Shown: positions 15,113-29,300 of the stretch, one piece after another
How positions within the stretch are numbered: position 1 is the first letter of the stretch
How the letters are laid out: each line of letters starts with the position of its first letter
Source: Panorpa germanica
Lineage: Eukaryota; Arthropoda; Insecta; Mecoptera; Panorpidae
Assembly (NCBI GenBank): GCA_963678705.1
Contig: OY783203.1
Coordinates: 3,410,001-3,474,000 of the forward strand
Direction: 5' to 3'
DNA: 64,000 bases
Notes under the pieces: generated by a model
The model's input: the letters and a program-made list of their open reading frames with translations, nothing else
Told to the model about the DNA's origin: nothing
Databases searched by the model: none
Position numbers and translations under genes: made by a program

Positions 15113-15373
15113 TTATTGCACTTTCTTCACACTGCTTACTGATTCAGCAATACCAAAATGGTTTCGATCTATTCTTTTTAACAAATAACTTAATTCACTT
15201 GAACTTTTATGAAGTTTGCTCATTTGGTAATACAAAGTGAATGAAGTAAATATATATATATTTCCAGTTTTTTCACAATTATGGCATTCCAGAAAATTCA
15301 GGGAAAAATCAGAGCACTCCAAAAGTCTTAAAAAAATTTTGTCTACGAAGTAGCAAATTTTCAAACCGTACAT
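15113..15373 (-). CDS. possible small protein of 86 residues, unknown
   Basis: A single open frame on the minus strand, starting ATG at 15373 in a purine-rich context (GGCGGAAAATG) and ending TAA at 15113. Its last 36 residues (from MSKLHKSSSEL to SSVKKVQ) look protein-like, with a Leu/Lys-rich helix, and the base composition is less AT-rich than flanking DNA. The N-terminal half is hydrophobic with a CHNC pair. I do not recognise the family. It could be the last exon of an undetected gene or a chance ORF; it is tail-to-tail with the deoxynucleoside kinase. Confidence 0.22.
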   Translation of the reverse strand: MYGLKICYFVDKIFLRLLECSDFSLNFLECHNCEKTGNIYIFTSFTLYYQMSKLHKSSSELSYLLKRIDRNHFGIAESVSSVKKVQ

Positions 15374-18300
15374 TTTCCGCCCTATAGTTTAGTAAACCTG
15401 TTAGGAAGGAAAGTAGCATTTAACATTTAAGAAAGATTGTAAAATTGGGAGGCATACAATTAACATACAAAGAATATGTGATGACGTAAATAATAATTAA
15501 CTTTATATAATTTTTTAATTGCTTTATTATTTTTATATCAATTAAATATTAAAATTAAATTACTTTTATAAGTTGACTTCAGTTTTATAATTAATTTTTA
15601 TTGTTTAATATTATTGTTTATAGTATATTTTGTATAAATGCCTGAAGAATGCGCCAGCGTATCTAAATATAAGATGGATTAATAATATTAGCGTATTAAT
15701 AATATACAGCTAACATATGTTATATACACTGATACATATTAATATATGTATACTCGTACATGTAAATATACCCCAGAAACACGAAAATAACATTTTACAT
15801 GATATTTATGAAGCAATAATGTCTACGGAAACGTAACATTTGTATACTCGTTACGTAGCGTATACTTTTCGTGTATTTGGTTTATATATTTGTATACTGT
15901 AAGATTGGAAAATAATTTCGGATATCAGAAATAGACGCCGTAATGATTTTTTTTTTTTTGACAATTTTAGCTTACTTTGGAACCAAGTTGCGTGTAATTT
16001 TAATTGCAGCTGTTAATTTGGGCTCAATTTTACCATGGATAGCAACAACGACTTTTTCGACGTATTTTACTTTTTTATTTCCGTAAAGACAAGAAAATTG
16101 TTTAGACTCACAAAGAGATCACTCCCTTCAGCCCTTCAGTTCCAATTTCAATGTTTTTACTATATTAATGAGTATAAACGATTGATTATGGTCTCGCAGG
16201 TGGCGGCAATCCATTATATCCAGTCTAATTAATTAAAAAAGTGTTAAAATCCTCTGTTGATTAGGGTTCCAAGATTACTAATGCAATTATTGATAATACA
16301 TTGACTTTAAATTATAAATAATTATTGTTTATCAAGTAAGAAACAAAATAACCAACAAAAATAAAAAATGGAGTATATTCTGTCTTCTGTAAATCGTTGA
16401 AAATATTGCAAAACTAGTGCCAAACTGTTATAATAAGATCTATATACAGCGTAAAGAGAGAGAGCAAACCGGGATTTCGAATAGAAAATACCATTTGACA
16501 CAAATACAAAATGTTTTTGTTAAGTTACTGTGCTTATAAGTTACTCCAGTAATTCACGGAAAATAATTATTTGAAATTAATACCGAAGTATACATATATT
16601 CATATTATAAGCATTTCAAAGTGGAATCAAATGTGTAAATAATGTAATATAATAAATTGATTTTTAAATTTGTCGGAAATAATTAGTCTATATGTAAAAA
16701 AGAATTAAACACTACCAAGAAAATGTATACACAGAATTTATGATACAGAAATTAAATGAAGATATGTTATTAAGGTATAAATGATATAAACTATACACCG
16801 TAATAATATGTACAAAACATATATTATCAGAGGTTTTTCAAATATATACTCGTTGAAAACAGATGTATATTTTACATACTTACATAAAATTTAAGCTAAA
16901 TTTCCGTTAAAAACTTTTCCAAAATCCGATTTATTTATGTAGACTTTTAGCATGATAGCTTTATTATTTGTTGCTTATTATATTTTAATGACCTATATTT
17001 TTCGACTGATTGGATAGACGTCTCACTTTTTATATTCTATATTATCATTAAAATAATACCTAAGCTATAAAACAAGCTTATCAGGGAATAATCCTAGTGC
17101 TCGTCACTAGATTTTTTAGTATGATATTGGTCATCGAATTTTGAAAAGAAAAAAGTGTTTTACTGGTTTCCAATTATGGATTACAATAACAAAAACACGG
17201 AAAAAAAATTTAGTGAATAGAAGAAGAATAATATTCCAGAATCCGTTATAAAAATCTATGAGATATTTTAGAGGACTTATAAAAAACCAAAACAAAGATT
17301 TATACGAATTTTTAGCCTCTCATTCCGAGATACGAAGTTTCACTGAATTTAAAAATTAAACGACGTTAACATTTAAATACGTTAAAGGTGTAGTAAATTT
17401 GTGATTTCCACTTACGTCTCCTTTTTAGCATTAGTCTGTCTCTATTCATTATACGTTTCATTTTTTATAAGCACCTGCACATGAATATGGTCTATAGATA
17501 TGAGTATGGTATATAGAAATTCTGATTTCATTTGAATATTTAAGAAAATAAAGGGAAAGGATTGCTTCAGATTCAAAAGATCCGACCTTAAAAAATAGTT
17601 CACAACCCAATTAAAATAGTAATTTATAAGACAAAGAAAATTAAAGGACTTACACGATAAAAGGACAGGAATGAGTACTTATAAAGTTATAGCTCATTTG
17701 ACGTCACAGCTTGAGTGGAGACCAATTAATCACCGTTTCTTTATATCTTTTAATAAACTATCGAAGTATTCTATAGGAAAAAAGGTACTCTACCCAATTT
17801 CAGCTTTGCTCACGAATGTTATTCATTCAGTAAATAGTTTATAATAATTGTATTTATATTTTTGGTTCATACATGTTAATACGAATTAATTATTACATTT
17901 TGTATATATTGTTAAAAACATTTTTGTATTTGATGACAAATAAAAAAATAGATATATTGTATTTCACATTTTTGTGATTCCACTTCAAAAACTTCTGCAG
18001 TACTTATTATATAGGCTAACTCTACAAACTATCTACTATATATACATACACAGATATAAATTTCCATACTAATATATCAGGCGCAGTCGGTGTAACCTGC
18101 TGTTGGAAACTTATTAAGAATAGTACCTAATATGTATCAGATTTATAATTTCTGATGATTTTTTGTTCATTTCAAATATGAATCTTATAAATTGGACTTA
18201 GGAAATTATTTTACAATAATGTATAATCTTAAAAAAGAAAAGAAATAAAAATGATATATTAAAATTAATCTATAATCTAAAACAAATTGCTTACATATTA

Positions 18301-20174
18301 AAATATAAATTTCTTTTAGAAATCCTGAAATTAAATTTAATCTCTTTATAAAATAAACAATCGTGTGTGTTTATAACACGTCGCGTGTATGTGGTAAAAC
18401 TCAGAAAAGCCCAGCTCTAAATAACACAACAATAACATTTTCACAGATGATTAGTTTAAACCGACTAGATACCAGACCGCAAATATTATTTTCATTCTTA
18501 CTGGGTACACGAGATTTAACCTGCTAAACACATTATCATATAATATTTGCGTCAAATTTACTTTTAATGGTATTTTCTATATAACTACATGCATTCACCG
18601 GCAATATAATCAAAAATGTATAACAATGATTGGAGGATAAAGAAATTGTAAATTGCTGCTCGGTAAATTGCTAATGATTCATAGAATGTAATTTTAAGAC
18701 AGTGGAAAGAAAAATTAATTCACTATAAGTATTTTTACTGAAAATGTATTTTAAAACTCATTAATTTTATATAAAAATATTTTGTATTTCAAACTTTGTG
18801 TGAATTTTAAATGTTGTGTTATACAAAGAATACCGTACTCATTGGGTCGTGATCGTTAGGTGATGCCGCGAGCCCATAATGCCATAGCGAGACTGAGTGT
18901 CTTTAAAAATTTAATATTAAATCTAAATAATAAAAATTGAGTAAGACATCATTATCTAAATAATATTTCTTTTATATATAAAAATAAAGAATATTTAATA
19001 TTTATATAGAGGCAGCATTAATTATTGTAAACACTTTTAAAATAACGGCAGCTATCTTGACGAGCCCAAAATAAATCGAGTACGTCGCGTGATTACTCAC
19101 TTAATTATAAAAAATCTCTTATAGTTTGTAAACATTCAAATTTCTGTGTACAAAAATATAATTATCGCAGTTCTTCTATATGGTACATTTGATAATGATT
19201 CTATTAGAATATATAAATATTTACAATCTTTTGGTGATGACTCATACCACAGCTGTTAATACTATCACTAAAGTGTTCTGTATTGTTGCAGTTTGCTTTT
19301 GGAGTATTGGAGTAAATTATTCCATTTAGTTTACAAATAATGCGCAATAATTATGTGCATATCAGTCTTTGAAGCCTTTAAGCACTTCATTACCATTTAG
19401 TTCGTTTTAAGCTAAAGACATTAATAATATTAAGTGAAATTTGAATTTTTTGCAACAAATTATAACAAATATATTTTTAATATTTGAATATTTTTGACAA
19501 CTTTTATTTTGGTGCTGCTGATCTTTGAACAAAGGTATTCATAAATGTATTATGGTAACTGGTGAGTATGTTAACCAAAGATATGCTATAAAAGATTTTC
19601 ATAATTAATTTAGGAATTTAAGGAACAGAATATTACATCATGCACAACCATAGAAAAAAAGTTTTTACTAGTTCTTTAGAAAATACATCCAAATATAAAA
19701 ATAATTATTAATATTGCATTTAATGTTATTCATCTTCCACTTTCTTCTTATTTCTTCATAATTCAGAAATCATTTAATTTATGTTGGAATTAAAAACTCC
19801 AAGCAATTCTACATCTTACAGTCTGACTCTGCGTAAACACAATCTTTGATAAAAATGTATACGACTTTATAGATCTACGTTCAAATAAATATAAAAATTA
19901 GGTTCCTTTTATATTGTTACTTAAGAATAGGCCAACAATGTTTCCAAAGACCGACCGCACCCGCTATATATATATATAATTATATATATATATATATCTA
20001 CATAGATCATTACATAATTTTCACTTTTAGTGTATGTATTACTTTTTCCTTTCAATCTTCCTTATTATCAAATATCACATGACGTAGCTGAAATTATAGT
20101 GAATGCATTTTACTTAGAAATAGTTTTATATGCACTTCTTAAAAACCATGCCATCTGCATTAAACATTCATTAA
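15374..20174. other. intergenic, 4.8 kb, nothing coding seen
   Basis: AT-rich DNA with scattered short homopolymers and a (TA)n tract near 19965-20000. The right end, close to 20174, should be the 3' UTR of the FBXL20-like gene. No transposon ends, RNA genes or credible exons were recognised. Confidence 0.5.
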
Positions 20175-23100
20175 TTAAAGAATTGCACAGCATCGACAAT
20201 ATCTAGGGCGAGGTCCACCAGAAGCTGGAGGCGGTGTTACAGGAGCAAAGTAAGCATGCACCTTAATGTTGGGTAAGTGGTTCTGAAAAAAAATAAATTT
20301 TTTATTTAATGGATTTTAGGAAAACTATAAACTATAACTACCAAATCTTAATTTACCCGTAGTCGACGAATTGCATTTCTGGTGACTAATTGACAATCGT
20401 ACAATTCGATTCGTTGCAGATTGTGACAGGCAGTAAGATGCTCCAAAGTGGCGTCAGTAATAAGAGGACAGTTATCTAGCTCTAATACTGATAAGTTTTC
20501 TGCGGCACATGGTGATGAGGCCAATTGTCTGATCCCTTCGTCTGTTACTAGTTCACAATGCGATAAAGTCTATTTGCAACAATAAGGTCGATTAATAATT
20601 TTGGTTGAACTGTAACTTATTAGTATGTATAACAATGAATTATTTAATTGTAGAACTAACCAATTTTTCCAAACTAGGACAGCCCATCGCTAGATGTACA
20701 AGACTAGAATCAGTAATAAGCACGCATTCTTCTAAATCCATTCGCTCCAAATATCTGCAGCTCTGTAAAATAATTTTACTGTCACAATTTTTATCTTTTA
20801 TTCAGGGTGGCCCATAAAGAAGTTCAGTTTTGAAAAGTACAAATCTATTGCGGAATGTTTATGGTAAGTTGTCCAGGATAATAAAACAGAACGATTTAAA
20901 TATTCACATATAATAAATAAAGTTATAGTGAAATCTGTGATTAGGGTTTCTATTAGGGTGATTATGTGGTCTCACTATCTCTTCTTGATATTAATTTATT
21001 CAAGGAAAAAGCTTGAATAACAAGTGAAGTTTTGTTTGATGTATAGGAGTAATAATTTTTAGAATGATTATGGATTGATTTTGAATTACCAGTTATCGTG
21101 GCAACTATGTATGATTGCCAGCTTTCTCAGGTGCCTAAGAAGGGCACTCGTAAAAATATTACGACGTTCATGTAATTAAAAAAAAATCTTTATAAATTAT
21201 TAGATACCAATTTCTTTAAGAAGAACACATGAACACATGAAGTAACAACTTCTATTCACAAAAATTATAATTTGTGGAGACTGATATTAAAGGATTTCTT
21301 AATTCAACAAAAAATGTTGCATTCGTTTTGTACTTTTTTAATTATATATAATGTTATATGTAATGTATAATGTGAAAAGTGCAAAACGAGGGCAACATTT
21401 TTATGAACGGAATCGCTTAAGTTCCTTTCCGGTCACCCTTCTCTCACCGTCCTGCTCATTAAAATTTGTTTGTGCAAATAAAAAGAAGATAATAAATAGA
21501 AGCAATTCAGGAGTTTCCAAAACTTAAGTAGCGACACAGGGTAAACCGCCTGATAGAAAGGATGTCCGAAAGAAGGACCATTGCAATACAAGGACCTTAC
21601 ATCTATCACGCTGTCAAATTAATAAGGACAAATTAGTCAAAAGGTAGAGGCAATAAAGAGAAAGATCTTTTGTGGTGCAGTTTAGGATTACCTCGTTCCA
21701 ATAAAATCAGTTTTGTTAATTTATGTGTCTATTAAAGGGCTGTCCCCAAAATTAACCCGAATTGAGTGTTACAGGAATTTTGAAGCGACGTATATTCAAC
21801 TCTATGCTGAGTTTTGCACATTAACGTGTTTTTTGTACGCACCTACAATCAAAAAACTAATTGACAAACAGTAAATTTTAGAAATCGAACTACTAATCTG
21901 ACAATTTTTTGAATTCAATTCAAATTTCCATAGATGTCTGTATTCCGAGGAAAATGTTAAAAAAAAAAATTAAAAGTTGTATACAAAATACGGATTAAAA
22001 CTGAGTCTTTCCGTTTCTTAAACCCTAGCACTAACTTTCACACTATAATGAAAGCAATACTGAACTTCTTTAAGGACTACCCAATAGTAGTGTTCTCATG
22101 CAAAAAAAAGTATCCAAAGGGGTGGGGGTTAAGGTTATCTATTAGTCTCGAAAGAACCCCCCACCTCTCTCGAAATCATGCATAGAACGGAATGTCAAAA
22201 CAACAAAATGAATAAAACATTCCTAACCAGTGCCTCATTCATGCTACAGTTTAGGCTAGTGGTTCTTAACCGATACTCCGTAAAACTCTGCACAGTGTTC
22301 TGATTGTGATATTTTGCTACAAGAAGATGAACAATTAGTTTCTTAGGCCGTCCACACACGAGTCGACTGATTGCAAACTCGAACTTTTCAACGAAAACGA
22401 AAAACGAGCCATGTCAAGCCGTGTTTCGAGAATTTTTAACAATAGCATAATAGGGGATTTTATTGTATCGTATTGTGAGATATTTGTATGCATGTATGTA
22501 TTTAAATACTTTTGTAAAGCATGCAACCTAATTGCCCTGCGACCTAGAAATACAGTCGCTCAAAACGTGCTCAAAACTAATTTCAAAATCAGTTTTGTTT
22601 CATTCGAGCTTGTGCGTTCTCTCACTAACAGCACAGTTCCATTCTCATTCGGGGCTCGCGTTTGTAATTAGTCGACCCATGTGCCTTAGCCAATAGATTG
22701 TATCTTAAAAATGAATTTCTCTGAAGTAATTCTTGTAGAATTTCGTAATTCTGCCCACAAATGAAGCTCAATAAAATGTTTAATTATATTTACGTAACCA
22801 CTGTTTTTTAACATTAACTAAAATAAAGAGATAAAATTCTAAAGGTTTACTAGAATAGAAGAAAAAAGGATACCTAACCTTGTGGGAAAACCTGCAAGAT
22901 CAGGATTCTCAATAAAATTGATTTAGAGAAATTCCATTCTTATAAAACAGTTATTTTCAAAAACGTTTAAGAACTCAAGAAATATTGGAATAATTTTTTT
23001 GAATTATGTATTACACCCATAGACTTGGCCTAAACGGCGGATGTAAGAAATTATTGTGTAGTTTTAAACCGTGTACATAATAAATAGTAACAATAGGAGC

Positions 23101-26100
23101 GACTTTGTATTTGTACGATTACGTTATATTTGTTTTTGTAAGCCGAGTCAAGCTCATCCGCAACTAATTGATTTAGAATCAATAACTATTATTTCTGATA
23201 AAATGTTATCATCGTAAATCCAGAACTTGCTGTACATAGATTAGGGTCCCACTCATTCTAAATCTAAACTGTTTATTCTAAATTAAAATAAAATGAAAAT
23301 AAAGTGAGGTCACTGGAAGGAACAACGAAAGAACGAACAATCAAAACTTATTCACCGGTAGACATAGTTATGTATATTTTACATAAATGAATATTTGATC
23401 TGTTGGAATCCAGGGTAGTTTATCACAAGGGAGCACGAAGCAAATAAACATTAAGCGACGGGAAGCGGGAAAAGATGGCGGTGAAGCTGAGGCTGGAATA
23501 ACTAGAGGACGCAGCTGTACTATGAATTACAATGCGATAAACTACTTGAAAACCTTGAGATGTATTTAAAAGTATAAAAGCAGGTACATCAAGGACTAGC
23601 CTGAGTGCCAACTTGCCCGATGACAAGTAAGCCAGCCTCCAATGGCAAATTATTATTGAATACTATTGATATTTTGTTCTATATCCTAGCAATATTTTAA
23701 AACCCAGTCTATCACTTCATGTACGAATGATATACCTAGATTTCTACTATCGCAACAAGAAAAATTAAAATGGTTGACATCCGGAAGAAGTACGGAATAG
23801 ATTACCTTATATAGGTGTTTCATCTATGAAATGGAGCCTAGTTCGTACTCTTAGGACGTCCGCAGAACCGAATGTGATTATAACTGTGTTGTTAGTAAAA
23901 GAACGAACGTGTTTACGAGTGAGATAAAACACACGGCACGAACGTAACTAAACTGATTTTAAACTGGTTTTGAGCATATATTCAGCGACTAGATTTCTCA
24001 GTCGCAGGGCACTGTTGGTTTCATCAACAGAGATGTTTACGAATACTATTGAAAAGTATTTAAATACATACATACAATCAAATATAACACAATAGAATCC
24101 CCTGTTTTGCTATTGTTAAAAATTCTATAGAGTCACGATACACGGCTCGACATGGCTCGTGCTCGCATTTAGTTTTTAATCAGTCGACTTGTGTGCCTTT
24201 CCTCGTGTTTTATCTCACTCTCATACAAGTTCGATCTCTCACTAACAACACAGTTGTAATCACATTCGCTTCGGGTAGATTCGGGGCTAAGGTCCAGTCG
24301 CCTCGTGTGCGGAGGACCTTAATATATGGTCACTCTATTACTAAACTGAGTTTTCTATTTTTCTCGCCAACTTGGAAAAAATGTTCCAATTTGCTGGAAA
24401 AGTTGTTTGAAGTCTCTTTAAGGTTGAAAATAATTACCAAGGCCAAAAAAAGAAAGGAATTTCAAGTTAAAAAATGAAAAACTTGGTGTTTCATTACTGG
24501 CCTCAATATGTGTCTACAACAAAAAAAAACTCATACCAGATAGCTACTGTATACCCAGTAAACATTTTGGAGTAAATTCTACTTAATTTCTATTACATAT
24601 CATGAATTTTTTGTCTGGAACGTGTTCGTTTTCTATTCAGTCGTTCATAGGAAAGGTCCTTTTTATGAGCTACAGACATTGCAACGACGGTTCACTGCTG
24701 AATTAAAAGCGGAGTAGGTTTATGATTTATGACCGGATAATAAAAATATACCCATGTGGGAAAGAAACAGAAATACTTAATGAATGATGTTGGAAAAAGA
24801 AAGAATATTATTATGAAAAACTAACACAAAATCTGTGACAGGTAGAGAACTTGTAAAGCGTTAGAATAGAATTGTACGAGTGACTCGAACTTCACCAAAT
24901 AGGACACTTCACCAAATTGTTTACTGGGTAATTAGACATATGTAAAATATACGTTAGTAATTTTAAACTATACGACAACATGCAATTAACAATTTTTAAA
25001 CAATATTAGTAGTATTTAACAAAACTTACCTTTCTACAAAGACTAACAATAGGATTTTCTAAAAAGTGCGGGTCGATTTGTATCATCTCATAAGAAACAA
25101 ACACCGTGTATATTCATATAAGTTGTATCAAGGTGTTTTATATGAGATGATACTAAATCGATCCGTGCTTATTGGAAAACCCTACATAAAATAACGTATC
25201 TTTGGACAAATATAGAAAATTTCAGTTTCGAGTACACGCTTTATTTTTCAATATTTGCTTATTCTAAAAACAGAAGTAGTAAAATTTTCTAAAAAAGTAA
25301 TATTTTCTAAAGTTGAATTAAAACGGCTGTAACGTCTGAAAAGCATCATCATGCACAACTGATTGCACACATATGCAAGCAACACCAATGTTGGATGAAT
25401 ATAGGCAGTGTCCAACACCTACCTCTTAAGTTTCATTATTTACAAGCAGAAACGTATGAATTAACATTCATACCACGATCTTGTATATATATATATATAT
25501 ATATCTATGTATATATACGTCTGCAGCATCTTCTCTTTTTGTAGTGCAGGCAATGCAATGTAGCGGTAGTTTGTCTTGTAACCACATGTGTCACTGCGTT
25601 CTAAGAGAATCCAGCCTCGTCATTAAGGATTCAGCGGATGCGTTTTTAAGCATTGCAATGTGTTCGTAAAGAACGTTTTACATTATCGAAAACGATTCAG
25701 ATTCAGAGTCTATTTTCTTCACGCTTCCCATTTCAGTTTGCACGATCCGATCAAAGCTCAGTTCCCTCTTAGAGCATATGGAGAGTGAATAGCCTATATT
25801 TCCTATATAGATTAAAAATGTGTCCAAAATATGTGCGAGACAGAAAGGTATATGTTCCTATTTGTTCTCTAAGCGCATGCGTCGAAAGTGACAGCTGTCT
25901 ACATATAATAAATATTAATATTCTCTTAAGATATAATACAAATTAAATATGTCAAGAAATTATATTCTTTAGTTGGTACAAAGCTCGTATGTCGGTAAAA
26001 CAGTGACCGTTCAGTGAAAACATATACTCATGAACGCCATAGTTGATATTTGGAGTGGACAGAACTCATGTTTTTAGTTATATTTATATATAGTTTATTT

Positions 26101-26295
26101 ATATTTATACATATCTACATTATTCTACATCAATATAATGTCATATTTAATAACTGTCACGTATTATATCTAGACAGCTCTGACTTAACAACTGTTATTT
26201 TCGACGCATGCGAATAGAGAACATATAGGATCATATACATTTCTCTCTCGCACACATTTTGGACACACTTTCAGGTTCAGCATTCTCTTTCCATA

Positions 26296-26386
<91 letters not shown>

Positions 26387-29300
26387 TCTAAGCCACAAAC
26401 TTATCTCACTATTACGCACTATACACTCATTTTTTAATTCCCGCAATATGTCATTCAAATACAATATCATTTTCAACATTTGATGAAGTAAATAGTAATA
26501 GCAAAATTAATACCGATAACACAAGTATATAGTAAGCTACTTTCAAGTAAATAACACAATGGATCTAATGTAGGTACTAGTCCACGTTGCAAAATAATAT
26601 CCATCCAATTCATCTGATTGCATTCTACAGATATTCCTGCGCCTGTATTACGGGGCGCAATAACATTATTGTTCTTTTTTCAATTCTTGCAGCATATCTT
26701 TTAAATGGGATACCATTGTCCATATTTTCTGAAGTAAATAGTAGCAACAAAATGAGTGTTGCTTAAACTGATCACATAAGCGTACATTTAGCTATTTCTT
26801 CCCAGAATTTTCAGCGAATGCATATTGTGCCGCGCACTTGCGTCAAAATAGTGTTCTATTTTTAATTTCTACAATTCATACTAGCATGTCTTTTAAATGA
26901 GACCTTATTTCTACAATATGCACGTATATTATAAAATTATTCTTAACTAGTCATGAGTGAAATGAAATTATGTCTTTGGTTGGAACAAGTAATACTTACC
27001 TAACTTACCTATTCTTTACGACATTGACATCTCTACTTTTACGTAAATTAGCTGTGAAACCGATATGGGTTATTAAACAAATTTCTACATACATTCATTA
27101 TGATTATTATCTATACTTGTCATTTAAAAGTCCTGCGAATGAAGGTATCATATACACTTTTTGAGTGTCAACTGGTAACAGTGTACCTTCTCGTAATTTT
27201 TTCACAGAATTTGAGCAGGATCTGTCAATTAGTTTCTTTAGACAAGTTGCGGTTTTTATAATAAACTTCCACCGCATTACAAATAAACCTGTTATAAAAT
27301 TTATACCATGTATAAACTGATAATAAACCTTTCCGGACGGGCTTTATACCTTGTATAAATTTTGTAACAGCTGTATTTGTAAGGCGGCTAGAGTATATTT
27401 AAAGAATAACTTTTCGTTTCAACTCTGACTACTATACTATTGGGTAAATGCTAACCATTTACACAGAAAAGATTTATTAGATACCTTAAATTGTGGTATT
27501 TTCAAATGACAAGTGATATCTGTTAATAGATTAAATTTAGCAAAACTATTTAGAGGTTATTATCCACTTGACGTACTAATATAATGTAAAGAAGTAAGTC
27601 TAGTTGCCTGCTAAACGCAAAATATTATTGTTTCCTTACATTGAAGTATTATTCCCACTCACTGACTTTAGTTTTAATTTCAGGTTTTAACCTGCAAGGC
27701 AAGATTCATTTTATAAAATCATGTGTCGTTAGTCAGTAATATACTTTATATAATAATAATTACATTCTTTATTTATTAAATTTATATAATTATTTTTATT
27801 AGTTTATATGTCACAAGCTGAAGATTAAAAACCTTAAATTAAAACTTAAACTCAGTGAGTCGGAATGGTGTTTAATTTTGATAACAGATAACTTTTGTTA
27901 TCAGCAGGGATTCTAATATTTCCAGTTTCGTATAATGACTGAGATGCTCACTTATGAATAGCTAGAAAAACCTTTTCAAAATATTGGTGTCTTTAAAGTG
28001 ACGTATTTTAGCCAATACTTATCTATGCAAGACTTCTTTTATTTATATTATTCACTCTAACTTGTTTCTTATTTGTTTTAGCTGAATATCTGCTACTCAA
28101 AAATCTTGTTTAAATAATTTATAAATTTTTTTAGAACTCTAGAATTTTTGTAAAACTAACGCATTCAGTTCTGACTCTAGTCTGCTTACATTTGTCTCAA
28201 TCTGACTTCAATTTTATCTACTCAAAATTTAAATTTAAATATTTCATGTGCAATTATTAAATGATCTCAATTTCTTGCGGCTTTGTGTTGGTGTCTCTCA
28301 TTGGAAACTACACTAAATATCTGCTAAGCCTTATTTTTCTTTCTTCGAGTGTAAGAAAAGAACCATTAACCCCAGAACTTATAACTGGTGCCTGTTCGGA
28401 CCCCACGTGACCTTTGAACTACGTTCTTGAGTTAGCGTATCTGAACCATAATTCAGTTTGAAGATCTCAGAGTAAGTAGTATTCTTCATTATCCCCATAT
28501 GACCGGTATTATTATAAAAAAAAGCAGATGGATCACACCCCAATATTGAGTTCTAGCGTTATAGGTTCACAATATTTCAATATCGATGTAGGACATAAGA
28601 AAAATGACGTTTTGTACGTCAAGAGGTTTACTCTATCTACATTGGAAAGATTAGTAAACTATTTCTAAGCCAACAATACTCACATAAAAAAAGAAAATAA
28701 TACTAAAAATGACAAGAACGAAAAAACCATGAGTAAGAAAGTGCGTGCCGTGTTTTTTGAGGAGAAAGGATGAACAGAGTAAAAAATAGAAAGAAAAATT
28801 AAAAATAAATACATATGGTAATAAAAGGACAATCACAAAATGGGTTTACATACTCGTCCCAATGCTTGAAAACCAATATCCGTAAACTGAGAACACTGCG
28901 CAACTTCTAGTGTGGCCAAAATTTGTGAATTCTGAGCTAGTGTCGTCAAGGTGTGATCAGTCAGTCCTACGCAACCAGTCAGGCACAGTTGTCTTAATCC
29001 GGAACATCTTTCCGCAATTTGACACACAGACTCATCAGTTAAAGACTGCAACAAATAATGTACTCAAATAAGGTCTTCATATTCTTCTTATTCAATGTTT
29101 AATAACTGCTCACTTTTACCTGTAAATGAATCAAATAATTAAAAAATTAATTTATTTAAATTAATATACTACTTACGTCACAACCATGTAAATTTAAAAC
29201 TTCTAGACTTGTACAAAATCGAGCAAGGCAAATAACAGCACGGTCGTTGATTTGCTTGCATCCTGGAAACAAAATAAAACAATTATACATTTGATAGACA

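Larger units (their letters stand above)
20763..28853. other. 8.1 kb intron of the FBXL20-like gene, rich in small transposons
   Basis: Contains at least five terminal-inverted-repeat structures (listed separately: 20805-22082, 21307-21404, 22342-22690, 23850-24321, 24549-24931 and 25052-25182) and (TA)n microsatellites at 25483-25517 and 26300-26384. From 26400 to 28850 nothing is recognised. No additional exon is needed, because phases of exons on both sides agree. Confidence 0.75.

Noticed and set aside
22335-22671. Small frames on both strands around 22.3-22.7 kb
   Set aside because: They lie entirely inside a terminal-inverted-repeat element and are not transposase-like.
26231-26483. 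Overlapping open frames encoding long Ile-Tyr runs on both strands
   Set aside because: Produced by the (TA)n microsatellite; not proteins.
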